Origin: Jiangella anatolica
GTDB lineage: Bacteria; Actinomycetota; Actinomycetes; Jiangellales; Jiangellaceae
Assembly (NCBI RefSeq): GCF_003236295.1
Contig: NZ_POTW01000017.1
Location: 28,166 to 92,165, forward strand
DNA length: 64,000 nucleotides
Direction of reading: 5' to 3'
Below the pieces are notes generated by a model. That model was not told the origin of the DNA and did not search any database. It was given only the letters and a program-made list of their open reading frames with translations. The position numbers were made by a program, and so were the translations under genes. Below, piece by piece: positions 8,612 through 16,421 of the stretch. Positions within the stretch are counted from its first letter, which is position 1, and every line of letters starts with the position of its first letter.

Positions 8612-9154
8612 GTGTCTGGTGTGACGACGTTCTCGACCTCGGCGCCCGCGGCGGCGTTCACCGCGCTCTACGACACGGCCTACGCCGACCTGCTCCGGTT
8701 CGCCCAGCGCCGGGTCGACCCGGCCTACGCGGAGGACGTCGTCGCGGAGGCGTTCCTCGTCGCCTGGCGGCGGCTGGACGCCCTCCCGCCGAGGGCCGAC
8801 GACGCGCGGGCGTGGTTGTTCGGCATCGCCCGCCACGTCATCCTCAACGCGCACCGCTCGGCGCGACGGCAGCAGGCGCTCGCCGTCCGGCTGGCCGACC
8901 CGCCCGCCGCCGTCGCCGGAGCCGACGACGACCTGCTCGCCCAGCAGATCGACCTGTCGCGGGCCTGGCGGCGGCTGCCGGACACCCACCAGGAGGCGCT
9001 CGCGCTCGCCGTCCTCGACGGTCTCGACGCGCCCCGGGCGGCCGCCGTCCTCGGCATCACGCCGGTCGCGTTCCGGCTCCGGCTCAGCCGCGCGCGGCGG
9101 GCGCTGCGCCGCGCCCTCGATCACCCGTCCGTTCCCGAGAGGACCACGCCATGA
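8612..9154 (+). CDS. ECF-type RNA polymerase sigma factor
   Basis: The 180-residue protein shows sigma region 2 at about residues 15-85 (YADLLRFAQRRV, AEDVVAEAFLVAWRRL) and sigma region 4 at about 115-170 (WRRLPDTHQEALALAVLDGL, then the helix-turn-helix AAAVLGITPVAFRLRLSRAR). No extra C-terminal domain is present. GTG at 8612 is used; an in-frame GTG at 8621 is possible and the ribosome site is poor. Its stop overlaps the ATG of the next gene as ATGA, so sigma factor and membrane partner are coupled. It probably directs a small regulon in response to an envelope signal sensed by that partner. Confidence 0.9.
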   Translation: MSGVTTFSTSAPAAAFTALYDTAYADLLRFAQRRVDPAYAEDVVAEAFLVAWRRLDALPPRADDARAWLFGIARHVILNAHRSARRQQALAVRLADPPAAVAGADDDLLAQQIDLSRAWRRLPDTHQEALALAVLDGLDAPRAAAVLGITPVAFRLRLSRARRALRRALDHPSVPERTTP

Positions 9155-9948
9155 CCAGCACCGACACCATCCTGCGCTCGCTCGACCCGGCGGCCGCCGA
9201 CGTCGATCCGCACGGGCCACGGGCCCGCGCGGACCTCGCCCGGATCCTGGCGGCGCCGGCGGCGCCGGCGTCGCCGGCCGCGGCGCCGGCACCGCCGCGG
9301 CGTCGGCGGGTGCGCCGGCTGGTGCTCACGGCGGCGGCCGTCGCCGCGGCGGCCGTCGGGGCGAGCGTCCTCGTGCCGTCGCTGACCGGCGGGGACCGGG
9401 CGTTCGCGACCTGGACCGCGACTCCGTCGGCCGTGTCCGCCGGCGCGAGTGAGGAGATCGCCGACGCTTGCCGCGACGCGCAGCGCGACGGCGCCGGCGG
9501 GTTCGAAGCCGACCTCGCCGCCGCGACGGCGGCCGTCGCCGAGCGGCGCGGCGACTGGTCGCTCGCGCTGCTGGCCGGCGACGACGGCTTCTCCGCGCTG
9601 TGCATCACCGACGAGTCCACGCCGCTGTTCCGCGACTGGATCGGCATGATCGGGGGGCCGGGTGGCTACACGGCGCCGGAACCGCGCTCGGCGTTCGTCT
9701 GGACGCTCGGCACCGGCACGGTCGGCGGCGGCGAGCTGTCGGTGGCGGCCGGCGCGGTCGGGTCCGACGTCACCGGCATGACCTACGACAGCGCCGAGCA
9801 CGGCGTCGTCACCGCGACCGTCGCGGCCGGTCACTTCGCGTTCTGGCTGCCCGGCGACGAGCTGGAGAACGCGTCCGGCGACGGCGTCCCGGTCACCGTC
9901 ACCTATGCGGACGGCACGACGGGGACGCTCACGCTGCGGTTCGGGTGA
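9151..9948 (+). CDS. Putative membrane partner (anti-sigma-like) of the ECF sigma factor
   Basis: The 265-residue protein has a short cytosolic N-terminus (ILRSLDPAAADVDP, then ARADLARILAAP), an arginine-rich stop (PPRRRRVRR), one membrane segment at about residues 52-73, and an extracytoplasmic domain of about 190 residues. It lacks the HxxxCxxC zinc motif of classic ZAS anti-sigma factors and resembles the CU044_5270-type proteins commonly found after actinobacterial ECF genes. Coupling by ATGA to the sigma factor supports an anti-sigma or sensor role, but function is inferred. Its last 20 bases overlap the 3' end of the convergent aminotransferase gene. Confidence 0.7.
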   Translation: MTSTDTILRSLDPAAADVDPHGPRARADLARILAAPAAPASPAAAPAPPRRRRVRRLVLTAAAVAAAAVGASVLVPSLTGGDRAFATWTATPSAVSAGASEEIADACRDAQRDGAGGFEADLAAATAAVAERRGDWSLALLAGDDGFSALCITDESTPLFRDWIGMIGGPGGYTAPEPRSAFVWTLGTGTVGGGELSVAAGAVGSDVTGMTYDSAEHGVVTATVAAGHFAFWLPGDELENASGDGVPVTVTYADGTTGTLTLRFG

Positions 9949-11170
9949 GGCCGGCCGCGACCTTCGTCAGCGCGGCGGCGATGTCGTCGACGTCGGCGTC
10001 GGCGTAGTTCTCGTTCCACTGCAGCACGACCAGCGTGTCGTCGATCAGCCGCTCGGCCCGCGGGCAGAGGCCCACCGGGTAGGTCCAGTCGCGGCGGGCC
10101 GGCGGGCTGGTCAGCGGGAACCCGGATGTCCCGTAGGTGCGTCGCTCGGTGAACACCGGATAGCGGTACACCGGCGACTGCAGCCAGCCCGCGTGGGCCG
10201 GCACGCCCTCCGCCGTCAGCGCCTTGGCCCACCGCCGGTGGCCCTCGTCGACCACGAGGGGGAGGACCCACCAGGCGTGCAGATCGGGCCGGTCCGGCAG
10301 GTGCGCGCCGGGGAGGTCGCCGACGGCGGTCAGCAGCCGGGCGGCCTGCCGGCGGCGCCGCTCGACCACGTCCGGCAGCCGGCGCAGCTGGACGGCGGCG
10401 ACGGCGGCGGTGAGGTTGGTCATCCGGTAGTTCAGCGCGAGGAACCGGTGGAACCGGCCCTCGGCGCGCGGCCAGGCCTTGTCGGAGAACAGCCGCATCC
10501 GCTCGGCCGTCGCGGCGTCGCTCGTGACACACAGGCCGCCGTCGCCGGCGGTGACGTGCTTGTACTGCTGCAGGCTGAAACAGCCGACGGCGCCGTAGGT
10601 GCCGACCGGCGGCGCGTCGGGGGCGGGGCGGGCGAGGTAGGCCTGCGCGCAGTCCTCGATCAGCGCGACGCCGGCGCGATCGGCCAGCGCCCGCAGCTCC
10701 GTCACCGGTGCGGCGGCGCCGAAGAGGTGGACGACGAGGATCGCTCTCGTGCGCTCGGACAGCTGGGCCTCGACCGAGGCCGGGTCGAGGTTGCCGGTGA
10801 GCGGGTCGACGTCGGCGAAGACCGGCACGGCGTTCTGCGCGAGGATGGCGGCGATCGTGCCGAAGTCGGTCAGCGGCGTGGTGATGATCTCGTCGCCCGG
10901 CTCCGGGTCGATCGCGGCGACGGCCAGGTGGAGCGCCGCGGTGCCGGACGAGCTGGCGACGGCGTGCGGGACGCCGTGCAGCCGCGCCATCGTCGCCTCG
11001 AGGTCGCCCAGCCACGGCCCGCCGGCCGACGAGTTGAGGACGGCGCCGTCCAGCACGTCGAGCACGGCGGCGCGTTCCTCGGCGCCGAACGTCCGCCCCG
11101 CCGGGTCGAGCACGGTGGGCAGCGGGGTGGTGCGGACGGGGGTGCCGCCGTCGACGGCGAGCCGGCTCAT
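9929..11170 (-). CDS. DegT/DnrJ/EryC1/StrS-family PLP aminotransferase
   Basis: The 413-residue protein is a fold-type I PLP enzyme of the sugar-aminotransferase family. The cofactor lysine is K204 in LQQYKHVTAGDGG, the PLP-binding aspartate is D173 in EDCAQA, and SSSGTAAL at 73-80 forms the phosphate cradle. These enzymes transaminate keto-sugars or related carbonyl compounds using glutamate or glutamine. It is coupled by an ATGA overlap to the deacetylase-like gene upstream and is the last gene of the long minus-strand operon. In this catabolic setting it may remove or add an amino group on a sugar derivative. The direction is unknown. Confidence 0.88.
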   Translation of the reverse strand: MSRLAVDGGTPVRTTPLPTVLDPAGRTFGAEERAAVLDVLDGAVLNSSAGGPWLGDLEATMARLHGVPHAVASSSGTAALHLAVAAIDPEPGDEIITTPLTDFGTIAAILAQNAVPVFADVDPLTGNLDPASVEAQLSERTRAILVVHLFGAAAPVTELRALADRAGVALIEDCAQAYLARPAPDAPPVGTYGAVGCFSLQQYKHVTAGDGGLCVTSDAATAERMRLFSDKAWPRAEGRFHRFLALNYRMTNLTAAVAAVQLRRLPDVVERRRRQAARLLTAVGDLPGAHLPDRPDLHAWWVLPLVVDEGHRRWAKALTAEGVPAHAGWLQSPVYRYPVFTERRTYGTSGFPLTSPPARRDWTYPVGLCPRAERLIDDTLVVLQWNENYADADVDDIAAALTKVAAGLTRTAA

Positions 11171-12843
11171 GCCGCGACCAGCCGCAGCGTCCAGCCGGCG
11201 AGGACGACCTGGGTGAAGCGGCGGCCGTAGCGCTCGACGTGTTCGTACGGCTCGGCGCCGGCCGGGACGAGGTGCGGCGGGAGCAGCAGCGCGACGCCGT
11301 CTCGGTCGCCGTCGACGGTGATGGTGACGCCGCCGTCACCGGCCGTCGTCGTGGTGATACGGAGGGCGCGCCGCCGCTGCGACCAGTCGGCGAGGGCGGC
11401 GCTGGTGTGGAAGGCGGCGCCGGCCGAGCGGAGCCGCTGGACCGCCGCGGCGAACGACGCCCGGACCTCGGCGTGGTGCTGCAGGTGCTGGCCGTGGAAG
11501 AGCAGGTGCACGACTCCGTGCCGGCGCAGCGCCTCGTCGATGAACGCGTCGCGCACCTCGTCCGTGCAGGTCAGCCAGAGGTCCTGGGTCTGCAGCGGCA
11601 GGTCGAGCACGTCGACCGGCCGGTTGCCGTGCGCAGCGGCCGTCAGCGGGTGGTGCGGGTGGCAGGTGCCGAACGGGAAGCCGATGGCGCCCTGGACGCT
11701 CGGCCCGTGGCTCTGGTCGACGCGCAGGCCGAGCCGCTCGCACCAGAGGTAGAACTCGTCCCACCCCTCCCAGCGGGTGAAGTGGTTCTTGTTCGTGACG
11801 ATCCGCGCGCCGCGCACCTGGCGGGTCGCCCAGGCCAGCTGGTCGCGCAGCCGGTCGAACCCCCAGGTGCAGTCCGGCGTGTCCAGCATCGCGTTGTAGT
11901 GCAGCGCCGGCTCGTGCCCGGCGGCGACGACCTCGTCGTAGACGGCCTGCGAGTAGCCGCCCGGGTAGAGGAAGCACCAGGTCACGGGCACGCCGGCGGC
12001 GGCGAACGCGTCCAGCGCGGCGCGGGCGGACGGGTCGTCGTTCATGTCGGAGTCGTGGCTGACGTGGGCCGCGGCGGGCGCGCCGTCCGGCCACGGCGCG
12101 ACGACCGGGATCGGTGTCGCACGCGCGTCGAGCAGCAGACCGAGCAGGACCTCGCGCCAGCGGTCGGCGTGGGCGGTGCCGAAGAACGGGAGGCTGCGGG
12201 TGGGCGGGTACTCGTGCGGGTACGGCGGTGCGTCGCCGAGCGTGGTGCGGTCCTCGGTCCAGGACAGCGCGATGCCGTCGTCGGTCTTCAGCAGGCCGTC
12301 GTCGACCGGCGCGGAGCCGTCGGCCGGGGGAGTGCCGTCGCGCTCGACGGGGTGGCCCTGGGTGATCCGCACCAGCGTGTGCCACAGGTCCGGCCCGACG
12401 ACGGCGATCGTGCCGCGGCCGCGTGTTGTGGTGACGATGGCCGGCCGTTCGTCCGCCCAGCGGGCGTGGACGGCGCCGGTGCCCGTCGCCGGCAGCGCCC
12501 AGCCGCCGAACGCGCGCAGCCGCTGCCCGCCGACGTCGACCAGCGCCTCGGCGGGCGCGGGCGACGCCGCGAGGCCCGTCCAGCCCGGGTCGTGTCCGCA
12601 GACGACGAGGCCGCCGCCGCGTTCGGCGTGCCCGAGCAGCGCCGCCGCCGTCCCCTCGTCCGGCTCGTCGACCACCAGCACGGTCGCCTCGTCGGCCGGC
12701 GGCGGCCCGTCGGCCAGGTCGTGGACCGTGGCGGGGACGCCGAGGATGGCCAGCGCCTCGGCCGCGGCCGGCCCCGACCACACGTCGCGGCCCTCGCCCC
12801 GCGCGGCGTCGGCCGCCTTCACGTCGGTGATGATCCGGATCAT
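11167..12843 (-). CDS. Polysaccharide-deacetylase-like protein with N-terminal glutamine-amidotransferase-like region
   Basis: The 558-residue protein begins with a Rossmann-like region (residues 1-110, LVVDEPDEG and GGLVVCGHDPG), resembling the ThuA/GATase-like domain of some carbohydrate enzymes. The second half carries a divergent NodB-like barrel: SHDSDMNDD near residue 270 gives the paired aspartates, followed by VTWCFLYPGGY and GHEPALHYNA. A late HGQHLQHH may supply further metal-binding histidines. No signal peptide is seen, so it should act in the cytosol. A 67-base gap separates it from the upstream amidase gene, and TATCGT lies seven bases before the ATG, so an internal leaderless promoter is possible. 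Substrate unknown. Confidence 0.7.
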   Translation of the reverse strand: MIRIITDVKAADAARGEGRDVWSGPAAAEALAILGVPATVHDLADGPPPADEATVLVVDEPDEGTAAALLGHAERGGGLVVCGHDPGWTGLAASPAPAEALVDVGGQRLRAFGGWALPATGTGAVHARWADERPAIVTTTRGRGTIAVVGPDLWHTLVRITQGHPVERDGTPPADGSAPVDDGLLKTDDGIALSWTEDRTTLGDAPPYPHEYPPTRSLPFFGTAHADRWREVLLGLLLDARATPIPVVAPWPDGAPAAAHVSHDSDMNDDPSARAALDAFAAAGVPVTWCFLYPGGYSQAVYDEVVAAGHEPALHYNAMLDTPDCTWGFDRLRDQLAWATRQVRGARIVTNKNHFTRWEGWDEFYLWCERLGLRVDQSHGPSVQGAIGFPFGTCHPHHPLTAAAHGNRPVDVLDLPLQTQDLWLTCTDEVRDAFIDEALRRHGVVHLLFHGQHLQHHAEVRASFAAAVQRLRSAGAAFHTSAALADWSQRRRALRITTTTAGDGGVTITVDGDRDGVALLLPPHLVPAGAEPYEHVERYGRRFTQVVLAGWTLRLVAA

Positions 12844-12910
12844 TGCCGCCACGATAGGCAGCGGACCGGCCGCGCACAGGACGGATTCTTGCCGTCCGCG
12901 GGCCGGATCC

Positions 12911-13723
12911 TCAGCCGTAGAGCTCGGGGCGGCGGTCGGCGCGGTAGGTGGCGATCTCGCTCCAGCGGCGGGTGTCGGCGTCGTCGGTGGTGACCTCGGC
13001 GACGGCGACCCCTTCGGACGCGTCGAGGGCGGCGAGGACGCGGCCGGTCGGAGCGGCGACGGTGGAGTGACCGATGCTGGTGAAGCCGCCGCCGGAGCCG
13101 GCCAGGCACGACATGACGACCGGCACGCCGTTCTCAAGGGCGCGGGTCCGGGCCAGCGACCGCACCATCGACCCGTCCCAGCCCATGCCCGTCTGCCACG
13201 GGTCGGTGATCCAGTTGGTGGCGTTGACGATCATCGTCGCGCCGGCGTCGACCAGCGCCCGCACGTACTCGGGGAAGATCAGGTCGTAGCAGACCGTCAG
13301 CCCGAGCCGGCCGACCGCCGTGTCCACGACGACCGGCGCCGAGCCGGGGGCGTAGACCGTCCGCTCGGTGCTGAACAGGTGGGCCTTCCGGTACGTCGCC
13401 AGCCGCGCGCCGTCCGGGCCGAACAGCGACAGCGCGTCGTACAGGTCGTCGCCGGCGGACTCGATGACGCCGGCCGCGAGGTGCACACCGAGCGCCGCGG
13501 CCAGCGCGGCGAGCGACGCGGCGACCGGGCCGTCGGCGGGGGCGGCGACCTCGGCGGCGTCGGCGCGGGAGAACGGGTACCCCGTCACCGCGCACTCGGG
13601 GAACACGATCAGCTCGGCGCCGGACGCGGCGGCCGAGTGCGCCGCGGTGGTCATCGCGGCGAGGTTGGACGCCACGGCGCCCAGGACCGGAGCGACCTGG
13701 GCGCACGCGACGGTGACCGGCAT
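12911..13723 (-). CDS. Carbon-nitrogen hydrolase (nitrilase superfamily amidase)
   Basis: This is a 270-residue single-domain member of the nitrilase/omega-amidase superfamily. The Glu-Lys-Cys triad is in place: E43 in FPECAVTG, K113 in YRKAHLF and C145 in VCYDLIFPE. Such enzymes hydrolyse amides or N-carbamoyl groups to acid and ammonia. The ATG overlaps the stop of the upstream FAH-family gene by one base (TGATG). Its place in a sugar-acid operon suggests removal of an amide or carbamoyl group from an intermediate, which is inference. Confidence 0.9.
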   Translation of the reverse strand: MPVTVACAQVAPVLGAVASNLAAMTTAAHSAAASGAELIVFPECAVTGYPFSRADAAEVAAPADGPVAASLAALAAALGVHLAAGVIESAGDDLYDALSLFGPDGARLATYRKAHLFSTERTVYAPGSAPVVVDTAVGRLGLTVCYDLIFPEYVRALVDAGATMIVNATNWITDPWQTGMGWDGSMVRSLARTRALENGVPVVMSCLAGSGGGFTSIGHSTVAAPTGRVLAALDASEGVAVAEVTTDDADTRRWSEIATYRADRRPELYG

Positions 13724-14604
13724 CAGACCGCCGCGGGGACGACGGCGCGCTCGTACGCGACCGGGTTCACCAGCGAGCCCACGCCCTGGACGGTGGCGAC
13801 CATGGTGCCGCCGTCGTCGACCTTGCCGATGCCCGACGGGGTGCCGGTGGCGATGATGTCGCCCGGCTCGAGCGTGATCCCGGCCGAGATGACGGAGATC
13901 AGCTCCGGCACGCCGAACACCATGTGCCGCGTGTTCGACGACTGCCGCACGACGCCGTCGGTGGTCAGCGACAGGTCGAGCCGGCCGGGGTCGGCGATCT
14001 CGTCGGCGGTGACGAGGTACGGCCCGCACGGCGCGAACGTGTCGAAGCCCTTGCTGTGATCCCACGGCTGGTTCTTCTCGATCGCGACCAACTGCAGGTC
14101 GCGCGCCGTCATGTCGTTGAGGACGGTGTAGCCGAGCACGACGTCGCGCCAGTCGTCGACGGCGACGTCGCGCGCCCGCGTCCCGATGACGACGGCCAGT
14201 TCGACCTCGAAGTCCAGCCGCGACGACCGCGCCGGGCAGCGGACGGTCTCGCCGTGCGGGAGTAGCGACGACGGCGGCTTGAAGAAGATCACCGGCTCGG
14301 CCGGGACGGCCTGGGCGCCCTCCTCGGCGTGCGCGACGTAGTTGAGGGCGACGCAGACGATCTTCTGCGGGCGGGCGACCGGCACCTCGAACCGCGCCGA
14401 CGCCACCGGCAGCGTGACCGCCGACGGCGACGAGGCCAGCGCGGCCGCGGCGGCGGACAGCCCGTCCACCCCGGACGACGCCAGCAGCGCCACCAGATCG
14501 TCGCCCGCGTCACCGGCGACCGGGGACAGGTCGAGCAGCGTGTCGTCGTCGAGGCGCGCGGCGGGGACGACCCCGGCGTCGGTGCGGATACGGCAGAGGA
14601 ACAT
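13723..14604 (-). CDS. Fumarylacetoacetate hydrolase family protein
   Basis: The 293-residue protein has the FAH C-terminal domain from about residue 80 on. KIVCVALNYVAHAEE opens it, and E133, E135 and D164 (DFEVELAVVIG, NDMTARD) are the metal ligands. GTPSGIG near residue 265 is the conserved closing motif. Family members are acylpyruvases, oxaloacetate decarboxylases, 2-keto-4-pentenoate hydratases or 2,4-diketo-3-deoxy-sugar-acid hydrolases. The last activity fits best with sugar-acid dehydratases in the neighbourhood, but this is inference. It is joined by one-base overlaps to the genes on both sides. Confidence 0.88.
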   Translation of the reverse strand: MFLCRIRTDAGVVPAARLDDDTLLDLSPVAGDAGDDLVALLASSGVDGLSAAAAALASSPSAVTLPVASARFEVPVARPQKIVCVALNYVAHAEEGAQAVPAEPVIFFKPPSSLLPHGETVRCPARSSRLDFEVELAVVIGTRARDVAVDDWRDVVLGYTVLNDMTARDLQLVAIEKNQPWDHSKGFDTFAPCGPYLVTADEIADPGRLDLSLTTDGVVRQSSNTRHMVFGVPELISVISAGITLEPGDIIATGTPSGIGKVDDGGTMVATVQGVGSLVNPVAYERAVVPAAV

Positions 14605-16421
14605 CAATGACCTCCTGCGAGCGGTGACGGAGAGCGGGCCGGCAGCCCCAGCACCCGGCGGGCGTTGCCGCCGAGCACCAGGGCCAGGTCGGCCGGGTCC
14701 AGCCCGGCGCCGAGCACACGCCCGACGCCGTACCGGGGGTCGATGAGGCACGCGTCGGTGCCGTGCAGGACGCGATCCGCGCCCAGGGCGTCGACCAGCC
14801 GGCGCAGCCAGCGGCCGGTCATCCAGGATCCGCACGTCTCGGCCAGGATCGACGGGTGCCGCGTCCCGACGTCGATGGTGCGGCGGAAGCCCTCGACGGT
14901 GGCGCCGGAGTGGCCGACGATCAGCGGCAGCACCGGGTAGCGCTCCGCGACCGCGCCGAACAGCAGCGGGTCGCTGTGCGCCGTCCCGGCGAACCCGTGT
15001 GCCAGTACGGGCGCCCCCGCGTCGGCGGCGAGCCGCCAGATCCAGTCGTAGCCGGGGTCGTCGATCGGACAGTCGTGCGTGTCGGGGTGCAGCTTGAACC
15101 CGCGGACCAGCGGGGACGTCAGTTGCTCGGCCAGCAGCCCGGCGTCCTGCGGGCGGTTCGGGTTCGCGACCAGCCAGACGGAGAGCCGGTCCGGATGCGC
15201 CTCGGCGGCGGCCAGCGCGGCGGCGTTCCCGCCCGGCGCGTCGCCGCTGAAGATCGCGGCCAGGTGGGAGATGACGGCGTGCCCGGTGCCGGTCCGGTCG
15301 AACGCGGCCAGCAGGGCGCCGACGTCCGGGTGCGGCAGCCACGACGACGGCCAGCGGCCCAGATGCGCGTGCGCGTCGACGATGTCCGGCAGCTCGGCCC
15401 AGGTGTCCGGTGGTTCGGCTCCGGACGCCCGAACAGTGGCGTCGGCCGGGATCTTGTCGGCTGTCGTCGGCGAAGTGGCGTCGGCCGGGATCTCGTCGGC
15501 TGTGGCCGGCGACGTGGCGTCGGCCGGGATCTTGTCGGCTGTGGCCGGCGCCGGGCCGTTGGTGGTAGTCGGTTCCCGCCCGGCCGGGAGGGCTCCCACC
15601 CTAGGGGTGGGCCGCGTGAACGTGGCGTGAACCGCGGCCGGCGACGTGGCGGCGGGGGAGCCGGCCGCATCCACGGGCGGGCCGTCGGGGGAGCCGGCAG
15701 CGTCGTCCGACAGGCCGAGCAGCCGGGCCGCGGTCCCGCCGGCCACCGTCGCCCGGTCGGTCGCCGACAGCCCGGAACGCGACAGCAGGAACAGCGGCGC
15801 CGCGTCGTCGCGCACCGGCGCGCCGGTCCCGAGCAGCAACCGCGACGCGCCGTACCGCTCGACGAACAGCTCGAGGCCGTCGAGCGCGGCCAGGTAGGAC
15901 AGGTCCAGGTGCAGCCGCGGCCGCCGGTCCATGACGGGGAGCGCCTGCCGCAGCGTCCGGTACCCGATCCCCGCGACCACCACGTCGACCGTCGGCAGCG
16001 CGGCGCAGAGCGCGTCGAGAGCCGTCCAGTCGGTCTCCTCCAGGTCCACGAACACGGGGAGGCCGGCCCGCCGCAGCACGTCATGCAGCGAGCCGGCCTC
16101 CGGTCCCGTGAGGCTCCACCCGTGCCGCGCCGGCAGCAGCCACACCGCCCGCACCGACGCGGGCAGCGGGCCGTGCTCGCCCGCGTCCAGCGGCCCGAGC
16201 ACGAACGCGGGCATCAGCCGCGGATGCCCCGCCACCGCCTCGAGCAGCGCGGCATTCCCCAGAGCGGCGTCGTAGGTGACCGACACCGCGGACCGCACGA
16301 CGGCGAACCCGAGACCGAACCGGTCGAGGTGCGCCTCGACGTCGGACACCGACCACGACGCGGACGCGTCGGACGGCCAGGGCCCGACGACGACGTTGGC
16401 GTCGATGCGCACGCCGCTCAT
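14604..16421 (-). CDS. Fused tandem amidohydrolase-2 protein: degenerate N-domain plus intact C-domain
   Basis: The 605-residue protein contains two amidohydrolase-2 barrels. In the N-terminal domain (1 to about 270) every metal ligand is gone: IDANVVVG replaces DAHxH, VFVDLEE and VVAGIGY lack histidines, and GTGAPVRD lacks the aspartate. The C-terminal domain (about 346-605) is intact, with VDAHAHLG, VLAHGFAG, IVGHSGA and GTDACL. A Pro/Ala/Thr-rich linker at about 270-345 includes three 13-residue repeats around ADKIPADAT. The order matches the separate degenerate and intact genes at 1542-59. The ATG overlaps the upstream stop as ATGA. Internal pseudo-dimer architecture is the likely reason for the fusion. 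The substrate is unknown. Confidence 0.85.
   Translation of the reverse strand: MSGVRIDANVVVGPWPSDASASWSVSDVEAHLDRFGLGFAVVRSAVSVTYDAALGNAALLEAVAGHPRLMPAFVLGPLDAGEHGPLPASVRAVWLLPARHGWSLTGPEAGSLHDVLRRAGLPVFVDLEETDWTALDALCAALPTVDVVVAGIGYRTLRQALPVMDRRPRLHLDLSYLAALDGLELFVERYGASRLLLGTGAPVRDDAAPLFLLSRSGLSATDRATVAGGTAARLLGLSDDAAGSPDGPPVDAAGSPAATSPAAVHATFTRPTPRVGALPAGREPTTTNGPAPATADKIPADATSPATADEIPADATSPTTADKIPADATVRASGAEPPDTWAELPDIVDAHAHLGRWPSSWLPHPDVGALLAAFDRTGTGHAVISHLAAIFSGDAPGGNAAALAAAEAHPDRLSVWLVANPNRPQDAGLLAEQLTSPLVRGFKLHPDTHDCPIDDPGYDWIWRLAADAGAPVLAHGFAGTAHSDPLLFGAVAERYPVLPLIVGHSGATVEGFRRTIDVGTRHPSILAETCGSWMTGRWLRRLVDALGADRVLHGTDACLIDPRYGVGRVLGAGLDPADLALVLGGNARRVLGLPARSPSPLAGGH
15436..15552. 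repeat. Three 39-bp tandem repeats in the amidohydrolase linker
   Basis: Units start at 15436, 15475 and 15514, each opening with GTGGCGTCGGCCGGGATC on the plus strand. They keep the reading frame of the minus-strand gene and encode three 13-residue linker repeats. Copies differ at only a few positions, so the expansion appears recent and slippage-prone. Confidence 0.92.

Noticed and set aside
4793..9292. Very long open frame (about 1500 codons) on the minus strand
   Set aside because: It mirrors the plus-strand genes, is extremely rich in Arg/Gly/Asp/Val as expected for antisense reading of GC-rich DNA, and has no recognisable domain outside chance.
15436..15552. Repeats considered as a CRISPR array
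   Set aside because: Units are contiguous with no spacers, are in frame inside a gene, and encode a linker.
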